Assembly (NCBI GenBank): GCA_036345935.2
Contig: JADWOT020001564.1
Location: forward strand, 22,371 to 86,370
Length of the DNA stretch: 64,000 bases
Direction: 5' to 3'
Source: Taenia hydatigena
Lineage: Eukaryota; Platyhelminthes; Cestoda; Cyclophyllidea; Taeniidae
The stretch's first letter is position 1. Every line of letters starts with the position of its first letter. The translations under genes were made by a program, and so were the position numbers. The notes beneath the pieces are model-generated. The model searched no databases. It was not told the origin of the DNA and was given only the letters and a program-made list of their open reading frames with translations. This document shows positions 1 to 11,084 of this stretch, piece after piece.

Positions 1-580
1 AAATTGACTGACTTTGCTCTGATTTAATAAAATTGCCTTCGAGGGAAGTCTGTGAATGATTGTACATGACATGAGTGGGTGCTGCATGCACTTCATGATC
101 GCATTGCCAGGTTGATTTAAAGGACATTTTTGCTCCTGTTGGTTCATTTATAAGAACCGACGTGGCACATTACGATGCAAAATTTCTGCATGACATAGCA
201 TTAGAAATGCGTATAAGGGTCGTGGCATGCATACTCGAAATGAGGATTTATTCCAACTTAAATGCCAAACTAACCAGCTAAGCGTCTCATGCGGTTGCCA
301 TTCTGTTAAACAAAAAAGTTGGCTAAAGAACTGGCGTACACCAGCGTTAAATTATTAAAGGAGAGGACGAATTATTTGAGAATGCTTTCTTCCCAGCTTA
401 GTCTAAGCATGAATGCTCACGAACATGCACTGCTCAACTTCATGGCTGAATTCATTAAATGATGGCTGCCGTTCGGGTTTTATCCCGACAGGCCCTCGTA
501 ATGCTGTAGACTGCAGCATCACACTCAAAACCCTTATTAAGTGCAGAAGGAAGACGACCGCCTCCAGAAAGAAAGTCCTG
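1..580. other. No gene recognised
   Basis: The open frames here are short, overlap on both strands and lack signal, TATA or splice context. I see no RNA gene or clear repeat. The stretch ends where the outermost inverted-repeat arm begins. Confidence 0.4.
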
Positions 581-584
581 CGAA

Positions 585-2367
585 CGGTCAAGTTTGCAAT
601 CTGAAATGAATTAAGATGGAACAACTATCCCAAGTAGGCAGGCTGTGCAGACATCACTTGCTTAGTGATGAGACCACCATTTGGTGGTAAAAAGGGAAGA
701 AGCACACCATGATTGCAGACGTCACTTGTAAACGATTTCGATCCACATTGGCTGAGAGGTGGCTTTTATGAGGATTGAAGCTGCTGCAATGTCACCAGTG
801 GCATGTTGACATACTCGCATTTGGCATTTTTTGCTCGGATGAGTGAAGTGATTGCAAGTGGGTGTCACTTCTACATCACTGGGGACGTAGGTAATGAGGT
901 GGGGCAGTGAGGGTTATGCACGCTGGGGAAAGAGCTGGTGCTGTTGCGAGTAGGCAGAGACACAGGTACATGCGTAACTGAGCTTATTTAAGCTGCCAGA
1001 TTGACTACTGCATCATTCTGAAGCGGTTTCGTCTCGTTGGCACGCCTGTTATGTGTGTGCTTGACTGAGTTTCATTCTCAATATTCAAGAGGAAGTATTT
1101 GACGAACACGCTTCTTGCCACGGAATCGTCGCCTTCTGCCTTCGAAGGGGAAAAGTACCCTCTAGACTAGCACAACCTTTATCAATCTTCTTCGTTAATT
1201 CAATCACCAACAAAATTTTTCGGTGCCTGCTCTCGCTCTGCTTGTTTTGAGGGTTGCAAGGCAAGACCGCCTGCATGTTAATGGATTGTGTGGTGGGAGT
1301 GATGTAACGAAGGACCAGAACCTGAAGTCCTTAGGTTATATAAGTCAGTTTTATGCTATTAGGAGTTAGTGACCTCCTTTGTCCCTTCTTCACAATTCCT
1401 TTTCTCCTTAACCCATGGTATGATCTCATGATTTAAAAAGAGTTTTGTTACATTGTGCGCTTCTTTCCACTTCTGGAATAGAGAGATGATGAATGAAGAT
1501 GAAGAGCCTACAATCGCTGAGGTCTTGAAGGACAGTCAGGGGTAAAATAAGGCTTCCTGGACTCATTCTACTCGTTGCATGAGAACGAAGGCTAAGGAGG
1601 AAGGGACAAGCGCTAAACTTATTGTACATCCTCGCGAATGCGTTGACATACTATTGCTATTACATACAGTGATTGCACGCAAAGGAGCAGTTTTTACAGC
1701 AGAGTTGGTAGTGACCGTCCAAAGTGGCTTTATCAGGGTATGCCATCATGGCGCATGACTTCCATTGCACTGGCTGATCGCCCAGTCACAAAGCGGGAGA
1801 TGCCAGAACAATAGCATTGTTTTGGGTTGGATCAAACTCGTAGTCACTCTCTGCTATATAATATTCATCATGTTGCTGGCAGTAGAAGGCGAGTAAAGCC
1901 GTTCGAATGTATTAGTCTAATGGATAACTAAAGGCAATGCGCATTGATGGTGATCAATGAAAATAGATGGTGGGAAAAGTAACCAGGTGATGAAGTAACA
2001 GTGCTGTTGCAAAAACGTATCACTTTCTCACACTTGGAGGCTTAGAATCAATGAAGGAGGTCAACTTATATCCTTAGAGCTGCTCGTAAAGCAGTCAGTG
2101 CTGATAAGAAATTGTCTGTGTTTGATGGATAAGAGGGAAAGAATGAATAAATAGCTGATGTGGTACTCCCAACGACATGCCGGTTGATGGTCCAAATCGA
2201 CTCCAAACACCTTTAAAAGGCTGTGCTGTGCATAGGTAAGCACTCGTCAGTGTGCGCTAATGCTGAAGATGGAGTTGAACCCACCAAGCCTAAGTTGACT
2301 ACATTACAGCCGTCCAGCCCACGTAAGTAATAACATGGTGCGCAAGGCAATTCTCTGCCCGGCAATG
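585..2367 (+). repeat. Inverted repeat IR-A, left arm
   Basis: The reverse complement of this segment is found at about 30794-32615. Anchor matches are the block at 601-618, which pairs with 32581-32598, and the block at 2191-2200, which pairs with 30962-30971. The arms are clearly diverged, with many substitutions and small indels, so this duplication looks older than the palindrome further in. Short open frames occur in both arms, for example 1426-1629 on minus and 31531-31713 on plus. Their reading frames drift apart, so I do not treat them as genes. Confidence 0.85.
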
Positions 2368-3309
2368 AATTAATAAATCAGGAATGGATAATTAAATGAT
2401 CGTTGAAAGGAGAGAAAGGGTGTTTGAGTCATCAATTGTTTGATTGTTCAACGGTAGTAGCGGACTTCCATGCTTTCCACCTCGTTTTTGGCCAGACGTG
2501 GATTCGTAGTCTAAGTCATTTCACTTTTACCCCCAATCACGACCTCGGCACACCATTGGTGGGTCTTTTACTACCCCGGAAGATGCTCTAATTTCAACGG
2601 TCAAAGCATTAGTCTTTTGAAAATGCAGCGGTATTCACTTTGTGCACCTTGAGCAGCATTTGAAATGCCTTTGAAGTGTGTGCTTCACTTTCCAGCCCAT
2701 TCACATTGTGTGTACTGGTAATTGCTTCGTTCTCAAGGTCGTTCGAGGCGGTGATTAGTGCGGGCGAGTTGGGAATTGCATGAGCGGATGACTGCATAAG
2801 TACGAAATGGATAGTTGTATTGACGCAGTGAAGACCGCTGATCGGTCATGAATGGGCAGAAGTAGGCACCGCCTACAAACAAAAGAATCAATGGGTCCCA
2901 CTAGCCGCCCCTTTAAGCGATAGAAGACGAAATCCATCTTCCACAATTCCAAGTTAATGCTCAACGAAGGCAGAAAATGCATGCGCATGCAAACAAGACT
3001 GAGGCTCACTTTTAAGTGTGTGCCTGGGAGGATAGATCGTTTATTATAGCCACCTGTCGAAGCCCCACTTAAATTACTGTTAATAAATGTGGCTTTCTCA
3101 GGATACTAGGGATTCTTTTGACACGGAAGAACTCGATGGTGGAAGAGGACGCTTACAGAAAGTCAGTCAACTTAATCTGACGGACAAATTGATGCAACTG
3201 GTAGTATTCTTGAGTTTTGCCGGTCTGCATTCATTATTCCACCAAAATTAGAAAAGCCCAACAATCTTTCAGTAGAAGTGTAATGCTTTGATTAGTTTTG
3301 CGACTCATC
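2368..3309. other. Intergenic, nothing supported
   Basis: Only short open frames of ordinary composition occur, with no recognisable domain, RNA gene or repeat. The inverted match to the 30 kb region stops before this stretch and the palindrome arm starts after it. Confidence 0.35.
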
Positions 3310-6300
3310 GTTTCAAACAATAAACAATGAGTATGGCTTTGCATAATTTGAAATTTGAGGGTTCGCACAGCATTAGAGTGGCATCCAATTGTCAGGTAGG
3401 ATAAATAGCACATAACGTGATGAAAAGGCTTTTGATGGCATCAGTGTTTGCAGCAATATCAGTCGCATTTGAAGAGAGACTACTTTTATAAAACAGAAGT
3501 CGTCATAGTTACTACTGCGGTGTCCCTACGTCTTTGTGAAATCGATCGGATTCGGTAATTGTAGTGTCATGTCCATAGTCGGGCTGCGAGGATTGGCGGA
3601 GAGTAGTTGAGTTCCAACAAAAGTTGCTGCCCTACCACCATGCCTTTGGACATCCCACATGGGCTGAGCAGGCTAGTCACATCAACTTGTGCAGTAGACC
3701 TCCGCTCACAGATACCAATCATAATCTGTGGGCTCAAAGAAACGCTAAGCTGACAACTTATAAGTGTGCGTCATAAAAGATACTAACTTAATGTTCTTGA
3801 TTTTGACAAAGCTCAGGCATTCATTTTTCTATTGCGCGTTTTGCAACATAAACTTCTGTCAAACATCGGGCACACAATCTCCAAAAAACAAATAAGCGAT
3901 CTTCATTGCCAGACACGTAGTAGCTCAATGCGGTGGAATCCTTAGCATTGATCGACTCGTGGTGCAAATGCCTAATGGAACAGAGAACTGAAGTCTGGCA
4001 TCACCGAGGGATGTGCGCACCGATGCCTAGCGTGACGGGAACGACAAGGACCAAAGAACACGACCTTTGTGAGAGGGATTAGACTGATCCCATCACAATG
4101 CCTACATATTGTGCCTTTGCCCGTCGCCTAAATTTAATCACGCCTTCAACCCGCGACTTAAATACGTGGACTGCGCGATATCTAATTGTGGTGCAACGCT
4201 TTCTCGTTGTAAAATGCCACAAATGGGGACAGCCGTGGCTTCTGATCATCAGCCCTGGTAATTATTTGTCTCCAAACACCTGCTTTGATATTTCTTGAAT
4301 GAAGAAATTAAGGCATAAAGGGAACTGCTGCTTTAAATGCTTTAATTTAGTCGGCCTACCCAATGTCCTGGCAGGCCTAAACGCAGTGACGGTTCAAAGA
4401 CATCGTTGTGCCATTATGATAGGGAGAGTTGTTACTGATTTTCCGCCTGTTCTGCGTACAGTCGTCATGATGCATACGTTGAAGTGAATACTTCGGACTG
4501 CATCGCACTGGTCGAAACTGTCGTATTCGCTAATACCACTTGCTGCCTGCCATCTAGCCACTTTATTCACAACTAGTCTACACTGAATGTTTTACAAGCC
4601 GCCACATTAGCGAGAAAAGGAAAGAACGTTACGCCAAAGAAGAGGAATAGATTTGACCTGGTAATCACAGAAGAAAATAGCGTCTGTAGAAAGAAGCGGT
4701 GGTGCTCCTGAACTGTAGGTCGTAGGGAGCGGATCGCAACAATTCCTTCAAATTGATGTATCCAGGTGCGCGCTCCTCGACACACAATGCAGTCGCCAAT
4801 CCACTGGCGTAGCGACCAGTGGACAATCATCAGATGTATCAAAACTCGCGATAGTTTTGACAAACACTTTCTAATCATCTGTCTTTTCATCCAAATTGCT
4901 TGGCAGGATGGTGATAACTACAATCTGATGTGGTGTAATGACGTGCAGAAACCTCAGCAGAACATCCTTGGAAGTAAATCCCGGGTCCGTGAGGGAAAGA
5001 ATTGATTACTGTGGGCTAAAAATGGTGCGGGGAATTCCGCTTGCTTCACGCAGTGTCATACAATTCGAAGTGGATTTTGGATGGCAAGAGATAAAGCGCC
5101 AGCGAACAGCATTCTGCTCGAGTACCTGTTGAGTTATTTCCAAGATTGAATGTACCGAATCGATGCTTGTGAGTATTGCCGTGTTGACAGAATCCATCCC
5201 CAGCCAGAAATGCTGCTTCAGGTGTTCACCAAGTTCCCCTAATCAAAGATGTTGCATATACTAATTGCCACGTGGGGCAGAAGGTCAGTGATTCTGATTT
5301 GTTTTAAAGAGAAAACTAATTATGCTAACGCCATTGACATAGGGATGAAATAAGAAATGTGATGTAGAATGAGACATGCAAGGACATGAATGAGAGGTGG
5401 AAAAGCTAATAGTGTAGTACCGAAGTTCAAGGGATAGAAGGGAATGCATCCATTCGCGCTGTTTTGTGCGAAGGTCACGCAATCGCCTCACCTCAACCGC
5501 CAGCATACCCGGATGGCGATGGATTCTGTCAACCCAACGATTCTCGCAAACATTGCTTCAGAACATCGAATCTTGAAAACGGCTCAACATGCACTTATGC
5601 CAAATGACAGCTCTCCCTCAGCTATAAGAAGGCGTTAGGTGCGAATGGTGGGACCTCATCCAGCTCATTTTGGTAGGCTATCGTCATGGTCACACTGCTT
5701 TTCTGTAAGAGGTTTGAATGTAGTAAATGGGCAGAAGAGAGGCAGAATACATTGCCGTTTTGAAGTCACTACGAATCTCATCCACTGTCTTCTAGACTTT
5801 GTGGCGCAGTAGCCACTCTCTGCTGCCATATGCAAACCGCACTGATTAGGCTGGCTACTAAGCATTTTATACAACACCCTGATGACATTCAGGCTTGCGA
5901 TGGGAGTGATCTTAAGCACAACACTGATTTGGAATGCAGGTTCAAACTAAGCTGAAGTTGTGCAAGAATCAGCAGTATTTTGGGAATGTTTTAGCAGGAG
6001 AATTTGGCAACAATTTATCACGCCTAGCTATTCCTCTCAAATGCACACCCGCACAGAGATAGGTACGTGGCTTGTCCCTCTACTGCCAGCACTCCATTTG
6101 CGTGTTCGCTTGCTTGTCATCTCCATGCAAGTACCGAAAGTAGCTCCGTGACAAACTTTCGCAATGTTTACTGGTCACCGTAGCCATCCTGCAAATTAAA
6201 ATTTCTCATCCAAGGCAAAACATTCTTACTTATTTTCTCGCCAATACATCATTTGAGACAAGTGTTCACGGCAACTACGCCTGACTGAATGCTGTGAGTA

Positions 6301-8220
6301 GCGGAGACAGCTTGTTCTGTACAGTTGTAATTAGATTTGCATTTCTCAAACCGCTCATCGCTATCCAAGCCAGAGAGAAGGAATTAGGATTTCCTCTCAT
6401 TCCTCCGAATGGGACTCGAACAGCGATGTGGTAGAATAGACTACAAATAGGTCTTGTACATTTCACATTCACATGCTTCACTGAGTCACACTTTACAAAC
6501 TGATTTTACACTGCGTAACTTCAAACACAATTCTAGTTGCAGACCTAGTGAAGGGTGCTGCACTTTTGTAAATAATAACGACTTGGCGAACTGTTGCAAT
6601 ATCACTCCTGCCACGAAGAAGACGTTTAAATTTGCACAGTAATAGGGCTGGATGCAAGGTACGGTGAACTGAAGTAGGTGTCTGGCCTACCTGATCCCAT
6701 GGAAACTGTGAGAGACGTTCCTTAAATCCTTCTTTTTTTGGTTTGATAGGGCAAGTAGAGGCGAAAATGCAAGTCCACTGAGGGTCGCGAATCACGGTGA
6801 AACAGTAACGCCCATCAGGCGCAAGTGAAGACACTGACCCCTTGCAGAACATGGATTTGGACTTAAACACCAAGATTACAATTTGTTGCAATAAAGTGTT
6901 TAGATGGAGGGCAGAGAGGGTCAGATTAGGGATGGACGAACAACAATTGATACTTTCATGAGAATGCTGCTTTGAAAGTAATGGTGAAGAAGCACAAGAC
7001 CAAGCTTTGCCCTTTGTTTATTGTCAAGCAATGTAATCTTACTGTTTGCCTACGGACACGCTACATTCTGCTGCCGTCAAATCGTCAATTGGCGATTTCT
7101 AAAATAAAATACTGGACCCATCAGGAACACGTAGCAGCCGCACTTTGGTGCTTATCGCAACAAATGGTAGTGCAATCAGTCTTTCCACTTGTCCTCACAC
7201 ATGCAGGTCGTTGATGCTCGTCCAAATAAACTAGCCTTCTCCTGACGACGACGACAAAGCGAAGCAGCCGCAAGTTATCCCTTCTGCGGCGGAGTACAAT
7301 AAACTCAATGGGTTGAAGGCAGATAGATGCGTTTTTGCTTTTGATTCTTCTCCAAGGACCACACAAGCGCCGCAATGCTATCACGACAAATTATTAGTGG
7401 TCTTTTAAAAGGAATCCAAATACGTCTCTGCTCTCTCCTCGACTGTTCCGGCATTACGTTCTCTTAACTCTCCTTCATTGAAGTCCGTCAATTTCTAGGT
7501 GACAGAGATTATCACCTGCAGCTAACAAATAGTTATGTACATTTATCCAACCATTAGCGACTTTTGCTTTTGACTCAGACATCACTTGCAGCGCCTCAGC
7601 AGAAGGCGATATTGAGTGAGTCCGTCAAGTCCGCCACTGCCGGTGCCATAAAGTCACCATTTTAAGGGAGAAGAGACTTTATTACCATCAGAACGTCGTT
7701 TCCATTCATTTTTGTTCGAATTGTTGCTCTCTTCATTCAATGGGCAAGTAATCAGCAATTTCAACTCCAAGAGGGTGGGAATGAGCCTCTCTCCTATCAT
7801 TCAACACTATGTTAGTGCTGCCTCTGCTAGAAATGCGGTTGCACTTGTGCAACTCATGGCAGATTGCAGACCAATTTTTGTAGGGTTTGCGTAAAATCTG
7901 CATTGTCATTGCATTAAACCTGAACCAGGTTTCGAATTTGTCATTCACGAACTGTATTCCTTAAACGTCTCTATCAACCGCTAGCTCATCCGAAGGCTAA
8001 TCCCAACCCCTTAGGGCATTTATGATACAAGAAACTAATTATTAGCCACAACTAAGTCTGGTGCAACCATCAAAACAAGGAAGTGCTCCGGATTTTAGAA
8101 GTTTCAAGTTAGTTGCCGGCCAAGTGTCATTTTGGCCAACACGACTCCGTCTGTAGGCTGGAAGCACTCCAAACCAATCACTAGGTCAAGACACGAAGTG
8201 AAGGAGAGGATTCTTGCCTG
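3310..8220 (+). repeat. Palindrome IR-B, left 4.9 kb arm
   Basis: This segment is repeated in reverse complement at 11085-15995, with paired positions summing to about 19305 along its whole length. The constant sum means almost no net indels. Differences seen by eye are isolated substitutions in the middle and a cluster near the outer edge. The spacer is 2.86 kb. Short open frames in this arm all have mirror copies in the other arm, so their survival says nothing about coding. The longest, 6493-6891 on minus, is broken by a stop in a diverged third copy at 21.9-22.7 kb, which argues against a conserved protein. Confidence 0.95.
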
Positions 8221-8281
8221 CAGAGAGGAAAACGCGTATTCAAGCAATGGCTTGTACGAGACTCAGGTGCATCCCCGCATC

Positions 8282-8860
8282 CTAGATCAGTAAAGTCTGT
8301 TTCTTATTACCACACTGACACTTGCGAGGTAGTCCTCCCGTGAGAGCACAAAATGTCACTTGGACCACCTCGATTCCGCCCTTACCCTCTTCCATCGAAA
8401 TAGTTTGACTTACCAAAGAACTATGGCAATCGTGGTTATTATGTGCACAAGCACATTGATCTAATTTGATTGCATGCACGCAGCGTAAGGAAGCATTGGA
8501 GTACGAGCACAGGTCAATGTTCTACTCAGGGTCAGTGATCTCAGCTAAGTTTGATGAGAGTTAGTTCCTGAACACGACTTCCGACATGTAATCATCGTCA
8601 ATGTGTTAGTATTTAAACCCCGACACCTCTGCTACCTGGTCAATCCGGAATAGCGTCTTACGGGAATGGTACGTTTTAGTAATCTCCATTAAATCGCTTA
8701 ACTTTAGCGGCAATCTTGTGGAGGTATATCGAGCGCAGAACGTCACGGCTATCCACTTGTGGAATCGATGCGCAGCAATGGGTTTACCAACCTTCCAGTG
8801 TTCGTAAACGCATGACGTGCGATAAATGCTGCAGATACATTATGGATCATGCAGGTTTAA
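8282..8860 (+). repeat. Inverted repeat IR-C, left arm, inside the palindrome loop
   Basis: This block matches the reverse complement of about 41450-42028, with paired positions summing to about 50310. It lies just inside the palindrome loop and leads into the repeat-protein pseudogene at 8870-9857, so it is probably an upstream part of that gene unit. In the 41.9 kb copy one frame reads through LTGGLPRECQCGNKK to a stop. The equivalent minus frame here, 8282-8479, is similar. I cannot tell whether this is coding or just a well-preserved repeat. Confidence 0.75.
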
Positions 8861-9857
8861 ATGAAGTTTTTGTCCATATTCAGTGTTCCTCCGATGATGC
8901 TCAACTGCTGATAAAGTTTATGCAGGGCAGGAGTATTCCCTTGCGAGGACCAGTGCATATGATCTTGTGGCTGGTTATGTTGAGCACATCATTTATCCTC
9001 CTCCCATGCAGTCGCAGCCGCCCTCCCTACTCCATCCCACTTCAGAGCACACTATGGATCCAGCTCTTCTGCAATCAATGCTGCTCAATATGCCCAACTT
9101 GCGTCAGCTCCTCATGTCAGTGGATCCTGCACTGCTGCAATCTGCTCTGGTGTACGTGCCGGGATTCGGCGCTTACGCCGCCAGCATGGACCCTTACGCT
9201 CTACAAGCTATGGTGGCATGGATGCCAAACATCCACGATGTGGTGGCAAGCATGGATCCTGCACTTCTTCAATCCATTGTCGCCAGCGTGCCAAACATCG
9301 ATAGCATCTTGTTCCGTGTCGAGTCTCACGTGGGTGGTGGTGATGGTGATGGTGGTGGTGGTGAGATGCCTCATGCGCACAGCCAGAAGTGCGTTGGCAG
9401 GAAGTGCGATGCTGCGAAGCAACGGTCTGTGGCTAAGACATCAAAGCCTGCCATGACTACCACCGCCACCACTACTACTGCTACCACTGCTACTCCGACG
9501 CCAATAACTGTTGCTACTACTTCGGCACCTACCTCCACGACTGCGGAGCCCACCGTCGCGACAACGTCAGAGCCTTTTACTCTCAAGTACGATACTCCTC
9601 AAATTATAGCGATCAATTACATTTATGACATTTTGTCCACTCTGCAAAATATTTCGCCTCGCTTCGTCAATGTCATGTTGACCATGGACCCACGCATCGT
9701 TCAGTACGTATTGGAGAACCATGTTCAACATGGCATTAACAAAGAGAGGCGAAACATCCAGCACAGTTGGCAAAATGACAGAGGTGCAATTGGTGACATA
9801 TTAAGCAGCATTAATTGCAGAAAAGCTAGATCAAGAGTTTGTACTGAAGTGGGATAG
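8716..9857 (+). pseudogene. Tandem-helical-repeat secreted-antigen-like gene, damaged copy 1
   Basis: I do not recognise the family. Two frames must be joined. A first frame contains SSDDAQLLIKFMQ near 8888-8926. The second frame, 8967-9857 (296 codons), continues with GYVEHIIYPPPMQ. The opposite-strand paralogue at 9.7-10.3 kb has both parts in one frame with a short extra segment between them, so this copy has a small deletion and a frameshift. Residues 30-118 of the second frame are four tandem 22-23 residue units of the type MDPALLQS...MPNLRQLL. A Gly/Asp-rich run (about 122-132) and a Thr-rich mucin-like stretch (about 162-205) follow. The frame then reaches NISPRFVNVMLTMDPR, which is shared with the gene at 33.3 kb, and soon runs out. 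Thr-rich composition suggests an O-glycosylated secreted protein; that is inference. Confidence 0.6.
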
Positions 9858-10560
9858 AGTAGGACTGGGGACTTTGACTGCATGAGAGGAGGATAAATGA
9901 TGTGCTCAACATAACCAGTCACAGGGTCATACACACTGGTCCTCGCAAGCGAATACTCCTGCTCACCGTTCGGCAGCGTATGCATGGGAACATTATTGTC
10001 TTGCATGTACTTTATCAGTAGTAGAGCATCATCGCCCCGTACCTCACCCACTTTGACCCATTCAGGACCCAAATCACTGCACAGTCCACTCGAAGCACAA
10101 CTCCTTTTCCACCCTGATGGTTGGTAGAATTTGCCGCAATTGTCAGGCAGGCGGCAAATGCCATCGCGACAGACAACGTTGCAGTTACCACGGCCGCTGC
10201 ATCTGTTGCTCTTCACTGCTCCGCTGGCGCATTTACCGCCTTGAAACCGAGATATTTCATTTGGTGGAACGAATGTCTGCCCGTAAGGCATCCATTCATT
10301 GGTCCAGATTTGCACCAGCACACCATGCCTTTGCATCTACAAACTGGAAATAATGGGCTAGGTCTATTCTTGCAACCATGTGAACAAGCAATGTGCACAA
10401 GTGCAACGAAATCTTCACCAATGACAAGCCTTCATCCACAGTTGAAACTGTACTCTTCTTCGGGCGACTTTTCAATCCCATTTATTTTCTGCTTCCTGTT
10501 TATTTCCATAGCTTGCACCCCAGTGACCAACTGTGCTGCTAAATGTGTGATTTCACCCTG
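9725..10560 (-). pseudogene. Cys-rich plus repeat-type gene, damaged copy 2
   Basis: The longest frame (10336-9725, 203 codons) carries a Cys-rich domain at about residues 35-90, including RCSGRGNCNVVCRDGICRL and WKRSCASSGLCSDLG. A segment with GDDALLLIKYMQ, then EYSLARTSVYDPVTGYVEHI, follows. The tandem-repeat part begins (TLDLAFLQLMLLNM) but quickly degrades. Another frame just upstream (about 10415-10213) is also Cys-rich, with HIACSHGCK and CRCKGMVCWC, so the ancestral protein probably crossed a frameshift or small intron near 10330. An in-frame stop directly precedes the first Met. A diverged direct copy of the 5' part lies at 42208-42560. The gene converges on copy 1 in the same loop. 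No family name is assigned; the Cys spacing is vaguely EGF- or disintegrin-like. Confidence 0.55.
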
Positions 10561-10665
10561 TTTTTATTTCTGGCCGTTATGTAATTAAAACTGCTTGTTA
10601 GCTGATCTGATTTTTCGGCTTTAAATCAACGTTCCAAATCCTGTGCTTCTTAGTGGCCGCATAGT

Positions 10666-10983
10666 TTGCTTGAGCCACCTCCTTGCACCCCTCGACGCAG
10701 AGGCACTGAGGTAACCACCACAGTCAAAGCAGAAGTGCCGCGGTCACTTCATGAACAGAACCGTAGTAACAATCTGCCCACAAATGCGTCTCGTATGGTG
10801 ATTCAATGCATTGTCCAACGACGTGGGCACCGTGCAGCATCTTCATTCTGCGGTCTGGTCGTCGAGTCAGACTATCACGCTTTCAACTCTAACGCTCGCT
10901 ATGCACGCATGCTCTTTCCAAGCACTATGTTGCACTATGGCCTTCGGGTGGACATCGAGGAGCCCTCTGCTCCCATAACTTGA
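10666..10983 (+). CDS. Possible short ORF, unknown
   Basis: This 105-codon open frame lies between the Cys-rich pseudogene and the right palindrome arm. It has no signal peptide, recognised domain or promoter, and its composition (Arg, Ser, Thr, Pro) is not distinctive. It may be a chance frame or a remnant exon. Confidence 0.15.
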   Translation: MLEPPPCTPRRRGTEVTTTVKAEVPRSLHEQNRSNNLPTNASRMVIQCIVQRRGHRAASSFCGLVVESDYHAFNSNARYARMLFPSTMLHYGLRVDIEEPSAPIT

Positions 10984-11084
10984 GCTGGAGTGTAGCCAGC
11001 CAATGCCGATTTAATGTGCGACCGCTAGGATCGCAATTACGAATCCTAGCAGAGCCTTAGTAACAAACGTGTCACACATACAGG

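Noticed and set aside
6493..6891. 132-codon minus frame, mirrored at 12413-12811
   Set aside because: The two copies are a recent duplicate, so shared openness is uninformative. The diverged third copy at 21.9-22.7 kb has in-frame stops.
9371..9586. Val/Ala-rich minus frame
   Set aside because: It is antisense to the Thr-rich linker of the repeat gene.
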